64,000 bases of DNA from Vreelandella glaciei (GTDB lineage Bacteria > Pseudomonadota > Gammaproteobacteria > Pseudomonadales > Halomonadaceae): positions 41,029 through 105,028 of the forward strand of contig NZ_JACCDE010000019.1 in NCBI RefSeq assembly GCF_013415125.1, written 5' to 3'. This document shows positions 1 to 8,011 of the stretch, piece after piece; positions within the stretch are counted from its first letter, which is position 1; the number at the start of each line of letters is the position of its first letter. The position numbers and the translations under genes were made by a program. The notes under the pieces are model-generated. The model did not search any database and was not told the origin of the DNA. It was given only the letters and a program-made list of their open reading frames with translations.

Positions 1-191
1 CCAACGGTGACGGCAACCACTTCTGTGGCCACACCCTTCTCTTTCAGGCGTACCGCTTCTTCCACGGCAATTTCGCAGAACGGGTTCATGGCCATTTTGA
101 CGTTAGTGAGATCCACGTCCGAGTGATCCGCTTTAACGCGAATTTTGACGTTGTAGTCGATAACGCGTTTAACCGCGACGAGAATTTTCAT
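1..191 (-). CDS. etfB: Electron transfer flavoprotein beta subunit, N-terminal part (runs off window)
   Basis: The reading frame opens with [19 protein letters not shown] and continues through a stretch containing [18 protein letters not shown], the typical N-terminus of EtfB. EtfB with EtfA forms the FAD/AMP-binding heterodimer that takes electrons from acyl-CoA dehydrogenases and passes them to ETF:ubiquinone oxidoreductase. About 63 codons are inside the window; the rest lies to the left, where etfA would be expected. The gene sits downstream of an acyl-CoA dehydrogenase operon on the same strand and has its own upstream palindrome (245-259) matching those between the acyl-CoA dehydrogenase and hydroxyacyl-CoA dehydrogenase genes. 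Co-regulation with beta-oxidation is therefore inferred. The sequence is unmistakable for the family. Confidence 0.93.
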   Translation of the reverse strand, partial: MKILVAVKRVIDYNVKIRVKADHSDVDLTNVKMAMNPFCEIAVEEAVRLKEKGVATEVVAVTV

Positions 192-244
192 AAGGCGTGC
201 TCCAGGCGATTAATAAATACTTCATGCGATTAACAAATATACAG

Positions 245-259
245 TTTCGCATAGCAGAA
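245..259. promoter_or_regulatory. Putative IclR-type operator upstream of etfB
   Basis: The 15-mer TTTCGCATAGCAGAA has the form 6-3-6 of an inverted repeat with one mismatched pair. It shares the core GCATAGCA and the following ATTGTT.CACT with the perfect site at 5007-5021. It lies 54 bp upstream of the etfB start codon. The likely binder is the IclR-type regulator encoded at 8012-8833; that is inference from shared motif and location. Confidence 0.6.
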
Positions 260-334
260 TATTGTTTCACTTTATAACAAGAACAATAAAAAAACGCCGG
301 ACAAAGGTCAAGCGCTTCTTTATTGTGGCGCCCC

Positions 335-1723
335 TTAAAAAGGTGACCAGACAAACCACCCCGCTAACAGTGGAATCGAGGTTACCAGAAATCGGCCGTT
401 CCAACGGTAGCCAATGCGTGTGGCGGGCACCCCGGTAAACCGCGATAAAATCAGCATGGATGCCGTCATCGGCGACGACATTAGCGCCAGCGCCCAACCT
501 ACCATGAGTGACGCGCCAATTAGCGGCGGCGTCAGGCCCTCAATAGCTAATTGTGGCAGTAAGCCCACCAATAGCGTCACCGTTACAATCGGATTAACGC
601 CTATTTGGGCAAGCCCCACCACCATTAGCATAGCCAGCACGGCATTAAAGGCGCCCCACTGATTTAACACGGTTAATAGCGGTGCCAACTGTTGTGTATC
701 CACTAATCCAACGCATAAGTGGCCTAAATAGCCCGCTGCTCCCAACACCACGATTTCATTGGCACTGGGCGACAGCAACCAAGGTAGCTGACGATGCACC
801 ACCGTCATTGCCGCAGGTAGCCCGCCATAGCCGAGCCTGCGTCGCTGCCAGGCAAGCCATAGAAATGCACCGGTAGGTGCGCCCAACAGCGCGGCAATAG
901 GCAGCCGTAAATCAAGCAGCCAGGCAATAGAGAACACCAGCGCGACAATACCGACAAGCAACACGCTAAACTGCGCCAGCGGGCGTAAAGAAGGTGAAGT
1001 TGCCTGTGCTTTATTGGCAGGCGGATGCGGACCGGTTAAGTAATCCACTGCCCAACCCGCTAGAAAAATCAGCATTGCGGCGCCCAAAATATACGGCGCA
1101 AGCTCAAGCCAGGTGACTTGAGGAAGGCTCGACAGCACGACCGCGACGCCGATACCCATGGGCGAAATAAGTGGCGCCAGGGAGAACCCACGCAGCAGCG
1201 CCAGCATCATGCGCCGCTGGCGAGCTTCGCGAACCCAGGCGCGCCCTTGGGCGGCGCCTAGCGTGTTGCTTTTTTCGATCATGGCGGCGAACAGATTAAG
1301 CACGCCAATATTAAGGATAATTCCAAACAGTGCCGAACCTAACGACAAAATGGGGTAGCGGCGGCTGGGGGGTTGATGCAACATACTCTGACCGCATCGG
1401 CGCACCAAACGGGAACGATAGGCAGGTAAGCGCAGCATACTCAGCGCCACCACAAAGGTGGCAAAAAAAGCAAAACGCCCGCTGGCCTCAAACAGCAGTT
1501 GAGCGGGGTTTGGCGATCGCCACAACGCGACTAGCGTCAACACGCCCGCCACCAGCAGCAACCCTTTGGCCATACGGGTAAGCTGACCCACCAGCGTTGC
1601 TAAATAGAGCAGCAATGCGCCAATGCCAACCGCCTGCCAAAATAGGTTGCCGACCACCAGATGGTATAGCGTTGCCAGAGTGACTAGCAGCAGTAGCGAG
1701 ACCCGCAGACGGGCTGGGCTCAC
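335..1723 (-). CDS. Polytopic inner-membrane protein, probable anion/carboxylate transporter of the ion-transporter (IT) type
   Basis: A 462-residue, very hydrophobic protein with roughly 11-12 predicted membrane spans and short basic loops. Motifs such as QIGVNPIVTVTLLVGLLP (about residue 365) and SSPMTASMLILSRFTG (about 415) resemble the re-entrant, small-residue-rich segments of IT-superfamily carriers, but I do not recognise a specific family. It starts at GTG, overlapping the thioesterase stop by 4 nt (GTGA), so it is translationally coupled to the acyl-CoA operon. From context it may import the acid that the ligase activates, or export a product; this is inference. Length and topology look complete. 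Confidence 0.8.
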   Translation of the reverse strand: MSPARLRVSLLLLVTLATLYHLVVGNLFWQAVGIGALLLYLATLVGQLTRMAKGLLLVAGVLTLVALWRSPNPAQLLFEASGRFAFFATFVVALSMLRLPAYRSRLVRRCGQSMLHQPPSRRYPILSLGSALFGIILNIGVLNLFAAMIEKSNTLGAAQGRAWVREARQRRMMLALLRGFSLAPLISPMGIGVAVVLSSLPQVTWLELAPYILGAAMLIFLAGWAVDYLTGPHPPANKAQATSPSLRPLAQFSVLLVGIVALVFSIAWLLDLRLPIAALLGAPTGAFLWLAWQRRRLGYGGLPAAMTVVHRQLPWLLSPSANEIVVLGAAGYLGHLCVGLVDTQQLAPLLTVLNQWGAFNAVLAMLMVVGLAQIGVNPIVTVTLLVGLLPQLAIEGLTPPLIGASLMVGWALALMSSPMTASMLILSRFTGVPATRIGYRWNGRFLVTSIPLLAGWFVWSPF

Positions 1724-2181
1724 TCAGCAGGCTCCCCGGGGTTGTTATCCGCAAAGCCCTCAGGCGATTCGCTACCTCTGCGACGGCGAAATGAACCTTC
1801 ACCCATGGCCACTAAAGTGCCCTGTTCATCGACGATCTTGCCGCTGCTCATATAAGTCTTCTGACCGCCACCGCGCACACTGCCTGTTGCCCTTAGCACG
1901 CCCTGCCGAGCGGGTCCAACAAAGGTGGTAGTCAGTGACAGCGTCATTCCCCGGCGAATATTGCCGGGTACGTCACAGTGCAGACCTGCCAAGCTCAGCG
2001 CACTATCCAGCATCGAGGCCAATACGCCACCGTGCACATTACCACTACGGTTTAGATGTTTGGGCTCGATAGTGAGCTCCACCACGGCGCGGTCTGGCTG
2101 CCCCTGCATGCCCAGCAGTTCGTGATAGCCCATCAGCGCTTGTTGAGACGTATCTGACGTATGTATTTGCGAAGGGCTCAT
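1720..2181 (-). CDS. PaaI-family hotdog-fold acyl-CoA thioesterase
   Basis: 153 residues with the hotdog thioesterase signature NRSGNVHGGVLASMLDSALSLAG at about 44-66: the HGG turn (50-52) and an acidic residue (D59) on the central helix, as in PaaI/YbgC-like enzymes that hydrolyse aryl- or acyl-CoA thioesters. Such enzymes usually release CoA from stalled intermediates. The start codon overlaps the stop of the upstream acyl-CoA ligase (ATGA), and its own stop overlaps the GTG of the downstream membrane protein. It is the third gene of the minus-strand operon. The C-terminal tail, rich in R/G/S/E, is not conserved in the family. The actual substrate is unknown. Confidence 0.88.
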   Translation of the reverse strand: MSPSQIHTSDTSQQALMGYHELLGMQGQPDRAVVELTIEPKHLNRSGNVHGGVLASMLDSALSLAGLHCDVPGNIRRGMTLSLTTTFVGPARQGVLRATGSVRGGGQKTYMSSGKIVDEQGTLVAMGEGSFRRRRGSESPEGFADNNPGEPAE

Positions 2182-3779
2182 AACCCGCTCTCCTGCTGTG
2201 CTAAATCCCGCAACCGCCCTTTAAGAATTTTGCCGCTGGCGGTGGAAGGTAGCGTATCCATCAATACAATTTGAGTAGGCCGTTTGTAAGGCGCCAACCG
2301 CTCGGCGATAAACGCCTTGAGCTCCGCCATATCAACGTCAACGCCCGGCTCACACTGCACAAAGGCCACGACTTCTTCGTTACCGGCGATCTGGCGCCCT
2401 ACCACGGCAGTCAGTGTTACTGCCGGGTGCTCGTTGATCACCGCTTCCACGTCCGGTGGGTAGATATTGAAGCCCGAGCGGATAATCAGCTCTTTGCTAC
2501 GCCCCACGATATACAGCTGGTCATCATGATCGAGCTTGGCAATGTCGCCGGTGTTGAGCCAACCCTCTTCGGTCAGAGTAGCGCGGGTGGCTTCCGGTTG
2601 GCGAAAGTAGCCTTTCATAATATTGGGGCCGCGCACCCACAGTTCACCCACTTCATCACCGGGCTGCTCGGCAGTGCCGCTATCGCTTAGCGGTTCCAGA
2701 CGATACTCCAACAGGGGCAATACACGACCAACAGTGCTGTTGGTATGGCGATCATCAATACGGGTTTGACTGATGGTGGGGCTGGCCTCGGTTAATCCGT
2801 AGCCATTATGTAGCGTTAGGCCAAAGGCTGCCTCCACCCGCACTTTGGTGTCGCTATCCAACGGCGAACCACCCGCAGACATGTAAATCAGCTCAGGCGC
2901 TTCAAGAGTGCGTTGCTCGCGTTTTAAAAACTCTAACGCCCGGGCATACATAGCGGGCACGCCCTGGAGCACGGTGATTCGCTCCTGCTTTAGTGTGTCC
3001 AGCATATGCGCTGCATCAAAACGCGGCACGGTATAGAGGCAGGCGCCGTTATACAGCGACCCCATACAGACCGATGAGAGACCGAACACGTGAGACATAG
3101 GCAGCACGCCATACACCCGTTGGCCTTCGCTTAAGTGACGCATGCCGCCTGAGATTGAGGCGATATAGAGAATGCCACGATGAGTCAGCATGACGCCTTT
3201 AGGGGTGCCGGTCGTGCCCGAGGTGTAGATCATGGCGGCCACCTGTTCGGCACCGCTCGCGCAGACCGGCTCGGGTTCGCTCTCGTATAGAGAAGAAATC
3301 GCCAGCCCACCCAACTGAGGGTGCTGATAGCGGTCGGCGGCGTGGCGCTCGGCGTGCTGGCACGCCTCTGGCGACGCATCGCAGGTATAGAACACGCGCC
3401 GGGGCAAGCAGTTGCCCTGGATCAGGTCAACTTCCTGAGCTGAGAGGCGCGAATTCACAATCGCTACCCACACATCCATCTCGCTGGCGGCCAGCAATAG
3501 CACGACCAGGGCGCGGCAGTTTTCGCTCACCGTCATAATCCGGTCGCCTGGGCGAATATCCAACGCGCTTAACCAGTCGCAGGCGGCGTGTATTTCTTCA
3601 CCCAGCTCTGCATAACTCCAACGCACACTGCCATCCACAATGGCGGGCTGATCACCCATACGTTTGGCATTTTCAAGCACGCGGGTGCTGAGCCGCTCGG
3701 GAAGCTCAGCCACTAGTTCGCTAGCGAGACGTCCAAAAATACTTTCATCCGGCGCTTGGTAAGGTACCGACAAAGCCAT
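2178..3779 (-). CDS. AMP-forming acyl-CoA synthetase (class I adenylate-forming enzyme)
   Basis: 533 residues. The P-loop-like motif YTSGTTGTPKG is at 185-195, the adenine-binding motif NGYGLTEASP near 325, the hinge aspartate region LNTGDIAKLD near 412, and the catalytic lysine motif STASGKILKGRLRD near the C-terminus. It converts a carboxylic acid, ATP and CoA to acyl-CoA, AMP and PPi. The start overlaps the stop of the acyl-CoA dehydrogenase by one base (TAATG), so the two are coupled. The divergent hydroxyacyl-CoA dehydrogenase and thiolase suggest it primes beta-oxidation of a fatty, aryl-alkyl or dicarboxylic acid. The sequence alone does not tell the chain length. Confidence 0.92.
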   Translation of the reverse strand: MALSVPYQAPDESIFGRLASELVAELPERLSTRVLENAKRMGDQPAIVDGSVRWSYAELGEEIHAACDWLSALDIRPGDRIMTVSENCRALVVLLLAASEMDVWVAIVNSRLSAQEVDLIQGNCLPRRVFYTCDASPEACQHAERHAADRYQHPQLGGLAISSLYESEPEPVCASGAEQVAAMIYTSGTTGTPKGVMLTHRGILYIASISGGMRHLSEGQRVYGVLPMSHVFGLSSVCMGSLYNGACLYTVPRFDAAHMLDTLKQERITVLQGVPAMYARALEFLKREQRTLEAPELIYMSAGGSPLDSDTKVRVEAAFGLTLHNGYGLTEASPTISQTRIDDRHTNSTVGRVLPLLEYRLEPLSDSGTAEQPGDEVGELWVRGPNIMKGYFRQPEATRATLTEEGWLNTGDIAKLDHDDQLYIVGRSKELIIRSGFNIYPPDVEAVINEHPAVTLTAVVGRQIAGNEEVVAFVQCEPGVDVDMAELKAFIAERLAPYKRPTQIVLMDTLPSTASGKILKGRLRDLAQQESGL

Positions 3780-4930
3780 TAGGACGCCTCCCGCACCATA
3801 TTCCGAGCAATCACGATCTGCTGAATTTGCGTAGTACCTTCGTAAATACGGAATAGCCGTACATCACGGTAGAAGCGCTCAACGGCGTACTCGGACATAT
3901 AGCCCGCGCCGCCGTGCACCTGCACGGCGCGGTCGGCCACACGGCCTACCATTTCGGCGCAGAACAGTTTGCAGCAGGAGGCCAGCGTCGAAACATTTTC
4001 GCCGTCATCTTTGCGCCGCGCGGCATCCATTACCATGGTTTTGCCTGCGTAGGCTTCGGTTTTGCTATCTGCCAGCATGGCTTGAATCAACTGGTGCTCG
4101 GCAAGGGCAGCACCAAACTGCTTACGCTCCATGGTGTAGCGTAAAGACTCTTCCACTAAGCGTTCAGCCACACCGACACAGACTGCAGAAATGTGCAGCC
4201 GTCCGCGGTCCAGCACCTTCATGGCCGTTTTAAAACCTTGCCCCTCTTTACCGCCAATAATGTTTTCGGCGGGGACCCGGCAGTTATCAAAAATAATATC
4301 GCAGGTGTGAGCCCCCTTTTGGCCCATCTTGCTATCCGCCGCGCCGCGCACTAAGCCAGGGGTGTCGCCTTCAACAATAAACGCAGAAATACCGCCCGCG
4401 CCTTTATTCTCCGGGTTGGTGCGTGCCATCACAGTGAACAGGTCAGCTTCGGGGCCATTGGTGATATAGCGCTTGGTGCCGTTCAAGATGTAGTGGTCGC
4501 CGTCGCGCACCGCGGTCGTCCGCAGGCTGGCCGCGTCGGAGCCTGAATCCGGCTCGGTCAAACAGAACGAGCTAAGAATCTCCCCCGTTGCCAAACGCGG
4601 CACATACTTGGCTTTCTGCTCGTCGGTGCCATCAATCAAAATGCCCTGGGCACCAATGCCGTTGTTAGTACCAAACACCGAGCGGAAGGCGGGCGACGTT
4701 TTACCTATCTCCATCGCCACCAACGCTTCTTCTTCCATGGTCAGCCCCAGGCCGCCGTACTCTTCTGGAATCGAAAGCCCAAACAGCCCCATCTCTTTCA
4801 TTTCAGCAAGGATTTCCGGCGGTACCGCGTCCTCCTCTGCCAGTCTCGCCTCATTGGGAATTAGGCGTTCACGGACAAAACGGGCGATGGTATCGACAAG
4901 CTGGTTAATCAGTTCGGGATCGCGAATCAT
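3779..4930 (-). CDS. Acyl-CoA dehydrogenase
   Basis: 383 residues from the chosen start. FAD-dependent alpha,beta-dehydrogenation of an acyl-CoA, with electrons passed to ETF. It shows the ACAD signatures SFCLTEPDSGSDAASL (about 125-140), RYITNGPEADLF, and the C-terminal active-site segment RIYEGTTQIQQIVIARN carrying the catalytic-base glutamate. The ATG at 4930 is chosen over an upstream one at 4948 because CAGGAG precedes it by about 6 nt. It is the first gene of the minus-strand operon with ligase, thioesterase and membrane protein. Its promoter faces the divergent hydroxyacyl-CoA dehydrogenase gene, and three operator-like palindromes lie between. Similar sequences act on short-chain and on dicarboxyl-CoA substrates. 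Confidence 0.94.
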   Translation of the reverse strand: MIRDPELINQLVDTIARFVRERLIPNEARLAEEDAVPPEILAEMKEMGLFGLSIPEEYGGLGLTMEEEALVAMEIGKTSPAFRSVFGTNNGIGAQGILIDGTDEQKAKYVPRLATGEILSSFCLTEPDSGSDAASLRTTAVRDGDHYILNGTKRYITNGPEADLFTVMARTNPENKGAGGISAFIVEGDTPGLVRGAADSKMGQKGAHTCDIIFDNCRVPAENIIGGKEGQGFKTAMKVLDRGRLHISAVCVGVAERLVEESLRYTMERKQFGAALAEHQLIQAMLADSKTEAYAGKTMVMDAARRKDDGENVSTLASCCKLFCAEMVGRVADRAVQVHGGAGYMSEYAVERFYRDVRLFRIYEGTTQIQQIVIARNMVREAS

Positions 4931-5006
4931 GACGGCTCCTGGTGGCAACGGGTTTTATAGTTAGCGTTATCATTAGAAGTAGCGCTGAGCATGGACAATG
5001 CGCATA

Positions 5007-5021
5007 TTTTGCATAGCAAAA
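5007..5021. promoter_or_regulatory. Perfect 6-3-6 palindrome, putative IclR-type operator (site 1 of the divergent region)
   Basis: TTTTGCATAGCAAAA is a perfect inverted repeat (TTTTGC, spacer ATA, GCAAAA). It lies between the divergent acyl-CoA dehydrogenase and hydroxyacyl-CoA dehydrogenase starts. The extended sequence through ATTGTTCACT is repeated almost exactly in front of etfB (245-272). Binding by the nearby IclR-type protein is inferred. Confidence 0.65.
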
Positions 5022-5048
5022 CTATTGTTCACTATTCTTGTCAGGCAC

Positions 5049-5063
5049 TTTTGCATAGCCTAG
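5049..5063. promoter_or_regulatory. Half-conserved copy of the operator motif
   Basis: TTTTGCATAGCCTAG keeps the left half and spacer of the perfect site at 5007-5021 but loses most of the right half. Its centre is 42 bp away, i.e. four helical turns, a spacing compatible with cooperative binding. This is suggestive only. Confidence 0.4.
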
Positions 5064-5089
5064 GATGGCAGTCAATAATTGAAACACAG

Positions 5090-5104
5090 TTCTGCAATGC
5101 AGAA
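5090..5104. promoter_or_regulatory. Perfect 6-3-6 palindrome, putative IclR-type operator (site 3)
   Basis: TTCTGCAATGCAGAA is a perfect inverted repeat with the same TTYTGC-N3-GCARAA architecture as 5007-5021. It ends 42 bp before the start codon at 5147 and is a plausible repression or activation site for the plus-strand dehydrogenase-thiolase genes. Confidence 0.6.
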
Positions 5105-5146
5105 TCAAAATCTATAAAGCACTCACTTGCAGCGAGGATTTGGCGT

Positions 5147-6670
5147 ATGGCTAGCGAATCAACACCTTCCCCCTTCACCACGCTTGGCATTGTCGGCACT
5201 GGCGCCATGGGCCGTGGCATCGCTCAACTGGCGGCCCAAGCAGGCCTAAAGGTCATACTGTTCGATGTTAAGGAGGGTGCTGTAAAAGAAGCCAAAACGT
5301 TTATTAACGGCCTATGGGAGAGAAGTGCTGATAAGCAGCGCATCACTAAAGAGCAGGCGCAGCATTATAGTGAGCAGTTAACAGAGGCAAGCGAACTCGC
5401 CGCGCTGGCCCCCTGCGATATCGTCGTAGAAGCCATTGTCGAGAAGCTTGAGGCCAAGCAGGGTCTGTTCAGTGATTTAGAAACGATTGTCAGCCAGCAG
5501 GCCGTGCTAGCGACCAATACCTCTTCACTATCCGTCACCGCCATTGCCGCTACCTGCCAACACCCTGAGCGAGTGATTGGTTTCCACTTCTTTAATCCCG
5601 TCCCACTGATGAAGATTGCCGAGGTCATTCCTGGTTTACGCACCGCCGATGAGGTCACCCAGCGGGTGAATGCTCTGGGCAAAGCCATGGGCCACTTTAC
5701 TGCCCAGGCTACCGATACGCCTGGATTTCTAGTCAACCACGCCGGGCGCGCCTTCGGCACCGAAGCGCTGCGTATTCTAGGCGAAAGCGTTACCGACCCA
5801 GCCACCATTGATCGCATTATGGTTGATCAGGGTGGTTTTCGAATGGGGCCGTTTACGTTGCTGGACCTTACCGGACTGGATGTCTCCCACGCGGTGATGG
5901 AATCGGTGTATCACCAGTATTATGAGGAAGCGCGCTTCCGCCCTTCACCGCTAACGCGGCAGCGCTTGGCTGCAGGCTTGCTGGGGCGTAAAACCGGCGA
6001 AGGCTTTTACCGCTATGTGGAAGGCAAGCAACAAATGGCGGATGAGCCCGCTATCGCTGAGGTGTCTCCTTGCCCGGTGTGGATCAGTCAAGACGACCCC
6101 GAATCCGCCGCAGCACTCGCTGAATTGGTCAACACGGCGGGCTGGCCATTAGAGACCGGCCCACAGCCCACTGAGCAAGCGCTCTGCCTGCTGACGCCTT
6201 TTGGTGAAGACGCTACTAGCTGTGCGCTGCGCCAAGGGCTAGACGCCAAACAGTGCGTGGCGGTGGATATGCTCGCGGGGCTAGATAAACGCCGCAGCAT
6301 GATGACCACACCGATAACTCAGCACACCTTCATTCAAGCAGCGCAAAGCCTACTCAACCACGACGGCACCCCGGTGAGCACGCTTCAAGACAGTAACGGC
6401 TTTGTTCTTCAACGCGTTGTTGCCTGCATCGTTAACGTTGGTGCCGAGATTGCCCAGCAAAGCGTCGCGGAACCCGCCACTATCGACCGCGCAGTTGAGC
6501 TGGGTTTGGGCTACCCCTTCGGCCCGCTACTTATGGGTGACCATTACGGCGCCACGCGTATTATGACGATACTCAATAACCTGCTCGAGGCCACCGGTGA
6601 CCCACGCTATCGCCCTAGCCCATGGCTGCGCCGTCGTGCCGCTCTGCAAATGTCGCTAACGACTGCTTAA
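5147..6670 (+). CDS. 3-Hydroxyacyl-CoA dehydrogenase, PaaH-like
   Basis: 507 residues from the ATG at 5147. The N-terminal NAD-binding Rossmann motif LGIVGTGAMGRGIAQLAAQAG is at about 12-32, followed by FHFFNPVPLMKIAEVI and TPGFLVNHAGRAFGTEAL. A second copy of the C-terminal helical domain (NGFVLQRVVACIVNVGAEIA) gives the two-domain length of PaaH/PaaC-type enzymes rather than the ~285 residues of the short form. It oxidises 3-hydroxyacyl-CoA to 3-oxoacyl-CoA with NAD. The frame is open back to 4991, but that would put the operators inside the gene; GCGAGG just before 5147 supports the later start. The thiolase follows after 30 nt. Confidence 0.92.
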   Translation: MASESTPSPFTTLGIVGTGAMGRGIAQLAAQAGLKVILFDVKEGAVKEAKTFINGLWERSADKQRITKEQAQHYSEQLTEASELAALAPCDIVVEAIVEKLEAKQGLFSDLETIVSQQAVLATNTSSLSVTAIAATCQHPERVIGFHFFNPVPLMKIAEVIPGLRTADEVTQRVNALGKAMGHFTAQATDTPGFLVNHAGRAFGTEALRILGESVTDPATIDRIMVDQGGFRMGPFTLLDLTGLDVSHAVMESVYHQYYEEARFRPSPLTRQRLAAGLLGRKTGEGFYRYVEGKQQMADEPAIAEVSPCPVWISQDDPESAAALAELVNTAGWPLETGPQPTEQALCLLTPFGEDATSCALRQGLDAKQCVAVDMLAGLDKRRSMMTTPITQHTFIQAAQSLLNHDGTPVSTLQDSNGFVLQRVVACIVNVGAEIAQQSVAEPATIDRAVELGLGYPFGPLLMGDHYGATRIMTILNNLLEATGDPRYRPSPWLRRRAALQMSLTTA

Positions 6671-6700
6671 CAACAACTTAACAACAACAGGAAAACCATC

Positions 6701-7909
6701 ATGCAAGACGCCTATATTTACGACGGTTTACGCACCCCTTTTGGCCGCCACGGTGGCAGCTTGGCGGCTATTCGCCCCGATGAACTGCTGGGGCTGACGC
6801 TGAAAGCGCTGGTCGCCCGCAACCCCTTTGCGCCGGAAAGCTATGAAGAGGTGTTGGCAGGCTGCACCAACCAGGCAGGTGAAGACTCCCGTAACGTGGC
6901 CCGCCACGGTGCATTGTTGGCAGGCCTGCCTATTGAAGTGGCGGGCCAAACCGTCAACCGGCTTTGTGGTAGTGGCTTGGCGGCGATGATGGATGCTGCC
7001 CGGGCAGCTCGACTGGGTGAAGGCGAGCTGTTTTTGGCCGGTGGCGTTGAGTCCATGTCCCGCGCACCTTATGTATTGGGTAAAGCAGACTCCCCTTTTG
7101 CCCGCAACCAGCCGATGTTCGACACGGTGATAGGTTCACGCTTCCCCAACCCCTGGATTGCCAAAGAGTACGGCAGCCACAGCATGCCGGAAACCGCCGA
7201 TAACATTGCCCATGATCTCAACATAGGCCGCGATGCCAGCGATGCGTTTGCCGCCCGCTCCCAGGCGCGCTACGCCCAGTCACTAGCAGCCGGCTTCTAC
7301 GACGGTGAGATGTTTGGTGTAGAAGTGCCTCAAGGCCGCAAACAGCCACCCCTGCTGATAGATAAAGACGAGCATCCACGCCCGCAAAGCACCGAAGATA
7401 AGCTGGCCAAGTTAGGCGCACTGTTTGAGGGCGGCGTAGTGACCGCAGGCAACGCCTCAGGCCTTAACGATGGCGCCGCCGCCCTAATTGTGGGCACCCA
7501 GGCTGCCGGTGAGCGTGTAGGCTTAACCCCACGCGCGCGCATTATTGCCAGCGCCGTTGCCGGTGTTGCGCCGCGGGTGATGGGGTTAGGGCCAGTACCC
7601 GCTTCACAAAAAGCGCTGGCGCGTGCCGGGCTTACCCTTGAGCAGATGGATGTGATTGAAATTAACGAAGCGTTTGCCGTTCAGGTGCTTGGCTGCGTGC
7701 AGCAGTTGGGGCTCTCCGTCGACGATCCACGCTTGAATGCCAACGGCGGCGCTATCGCCATTGGCCATCCCCTAGGGGCTTCAGGAGCACGCTTGGCGCT
7801 TACGGCTCTCCGACAGCTTGAAACGACCGGTGGGCGCTATGCGTTGGTTACCATGTGCATCGGCGTCGGTCAGGGCATTGCCACAATTATCGAGCGTCTG
7901 GACAGCTGA
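6701..7909 (+). CDS. Acetyl-CoA acyltransferase (thiolase; 3-oxoadipyl-CoA or 3-ketoacyl-CoA type)
   Basis: 402 residues with complete thiolase active-site motifs: nucleophilic cysteine C89 in NRLCGSGLAAM, NEAFAVQVLG near 325, the GGAIAIGHPLGASGAR histidine motif near 350-365, and the second cysteine in CIGVGQG near 388. It cleaves 3-oxoacyl-CoA with CoA to acetyl-CoA and a shortened acyl-CoA. The N-terminus MQDAYIYDGLRTPFGRHGG resembles the PcaF/PaaJ branch that uses 3-oxoadipyl-CoA, but the sequence does not settle the substrate. It is co-oriented with the upstream hydroxyacyl-CoA dehydrogenase and forms the last step of the local pathway. No enoyl-CoA hydratase gene is present in the window. 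Confidence 0.93.
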   Translation: MQDAYIYDGLRTPFGRHGGSLAAIRPDELLGLTLKALVARNPFAPESYEEVLAGCTNQAGEDSRNVARHGALLAGLPIEVAGQTVNRLCGSGLAAMMDAARAARLGEGELFLAGGVESMSRAPYVLGKADSPFARNQPMFDTVIGSRFPNPWIAKEYGSHSMPETADNIAHDLNIGRDASDAFAARSQARYAQSLAAGFYDGEMFGVEVPQGRKQPPLLIDKDEHPRPQSTEDKLAKLGALFEGGVVTAGNASGLNDGAAALIVGTQAAGERVGLTPRARIIASAVAGVAPRVMGLGPVPASQKALARAGLTLEQMDVIEINEAFAVQVLGCVQQLGLSVDDPRLNANGGAIAIGHPLGASGARLALTALRQLETTGGRYALVTMCIGVGQGIATIIERLDS

Positions 7910-8011
7910 TTTAGTGTCAAACAGCCGCTATTTCGTTGATAGGCATGAACGCTGCGTCTAAGTAGATATGCGATACTGGGCGCCATAAGCCACCTATTGT
8001 TGGGATATTGA

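Noticed and set aside
4991..5146. Open 5' extension of the 3-hydroxyacyl-CoA dehydrogenase gene from ATG 4991
   Set aside because: It contains the palindromic operator sites, is low in GC with no homology to the family N-terminus, and the ATG at 5147 has a better ribosome binding site.
5365..5817. 150-codon minus-strand open frame
   Set aside because: Antisense to the 3-hydroxyacyl-CoA dehydrogenase; Ser/Ala-rich shadow.
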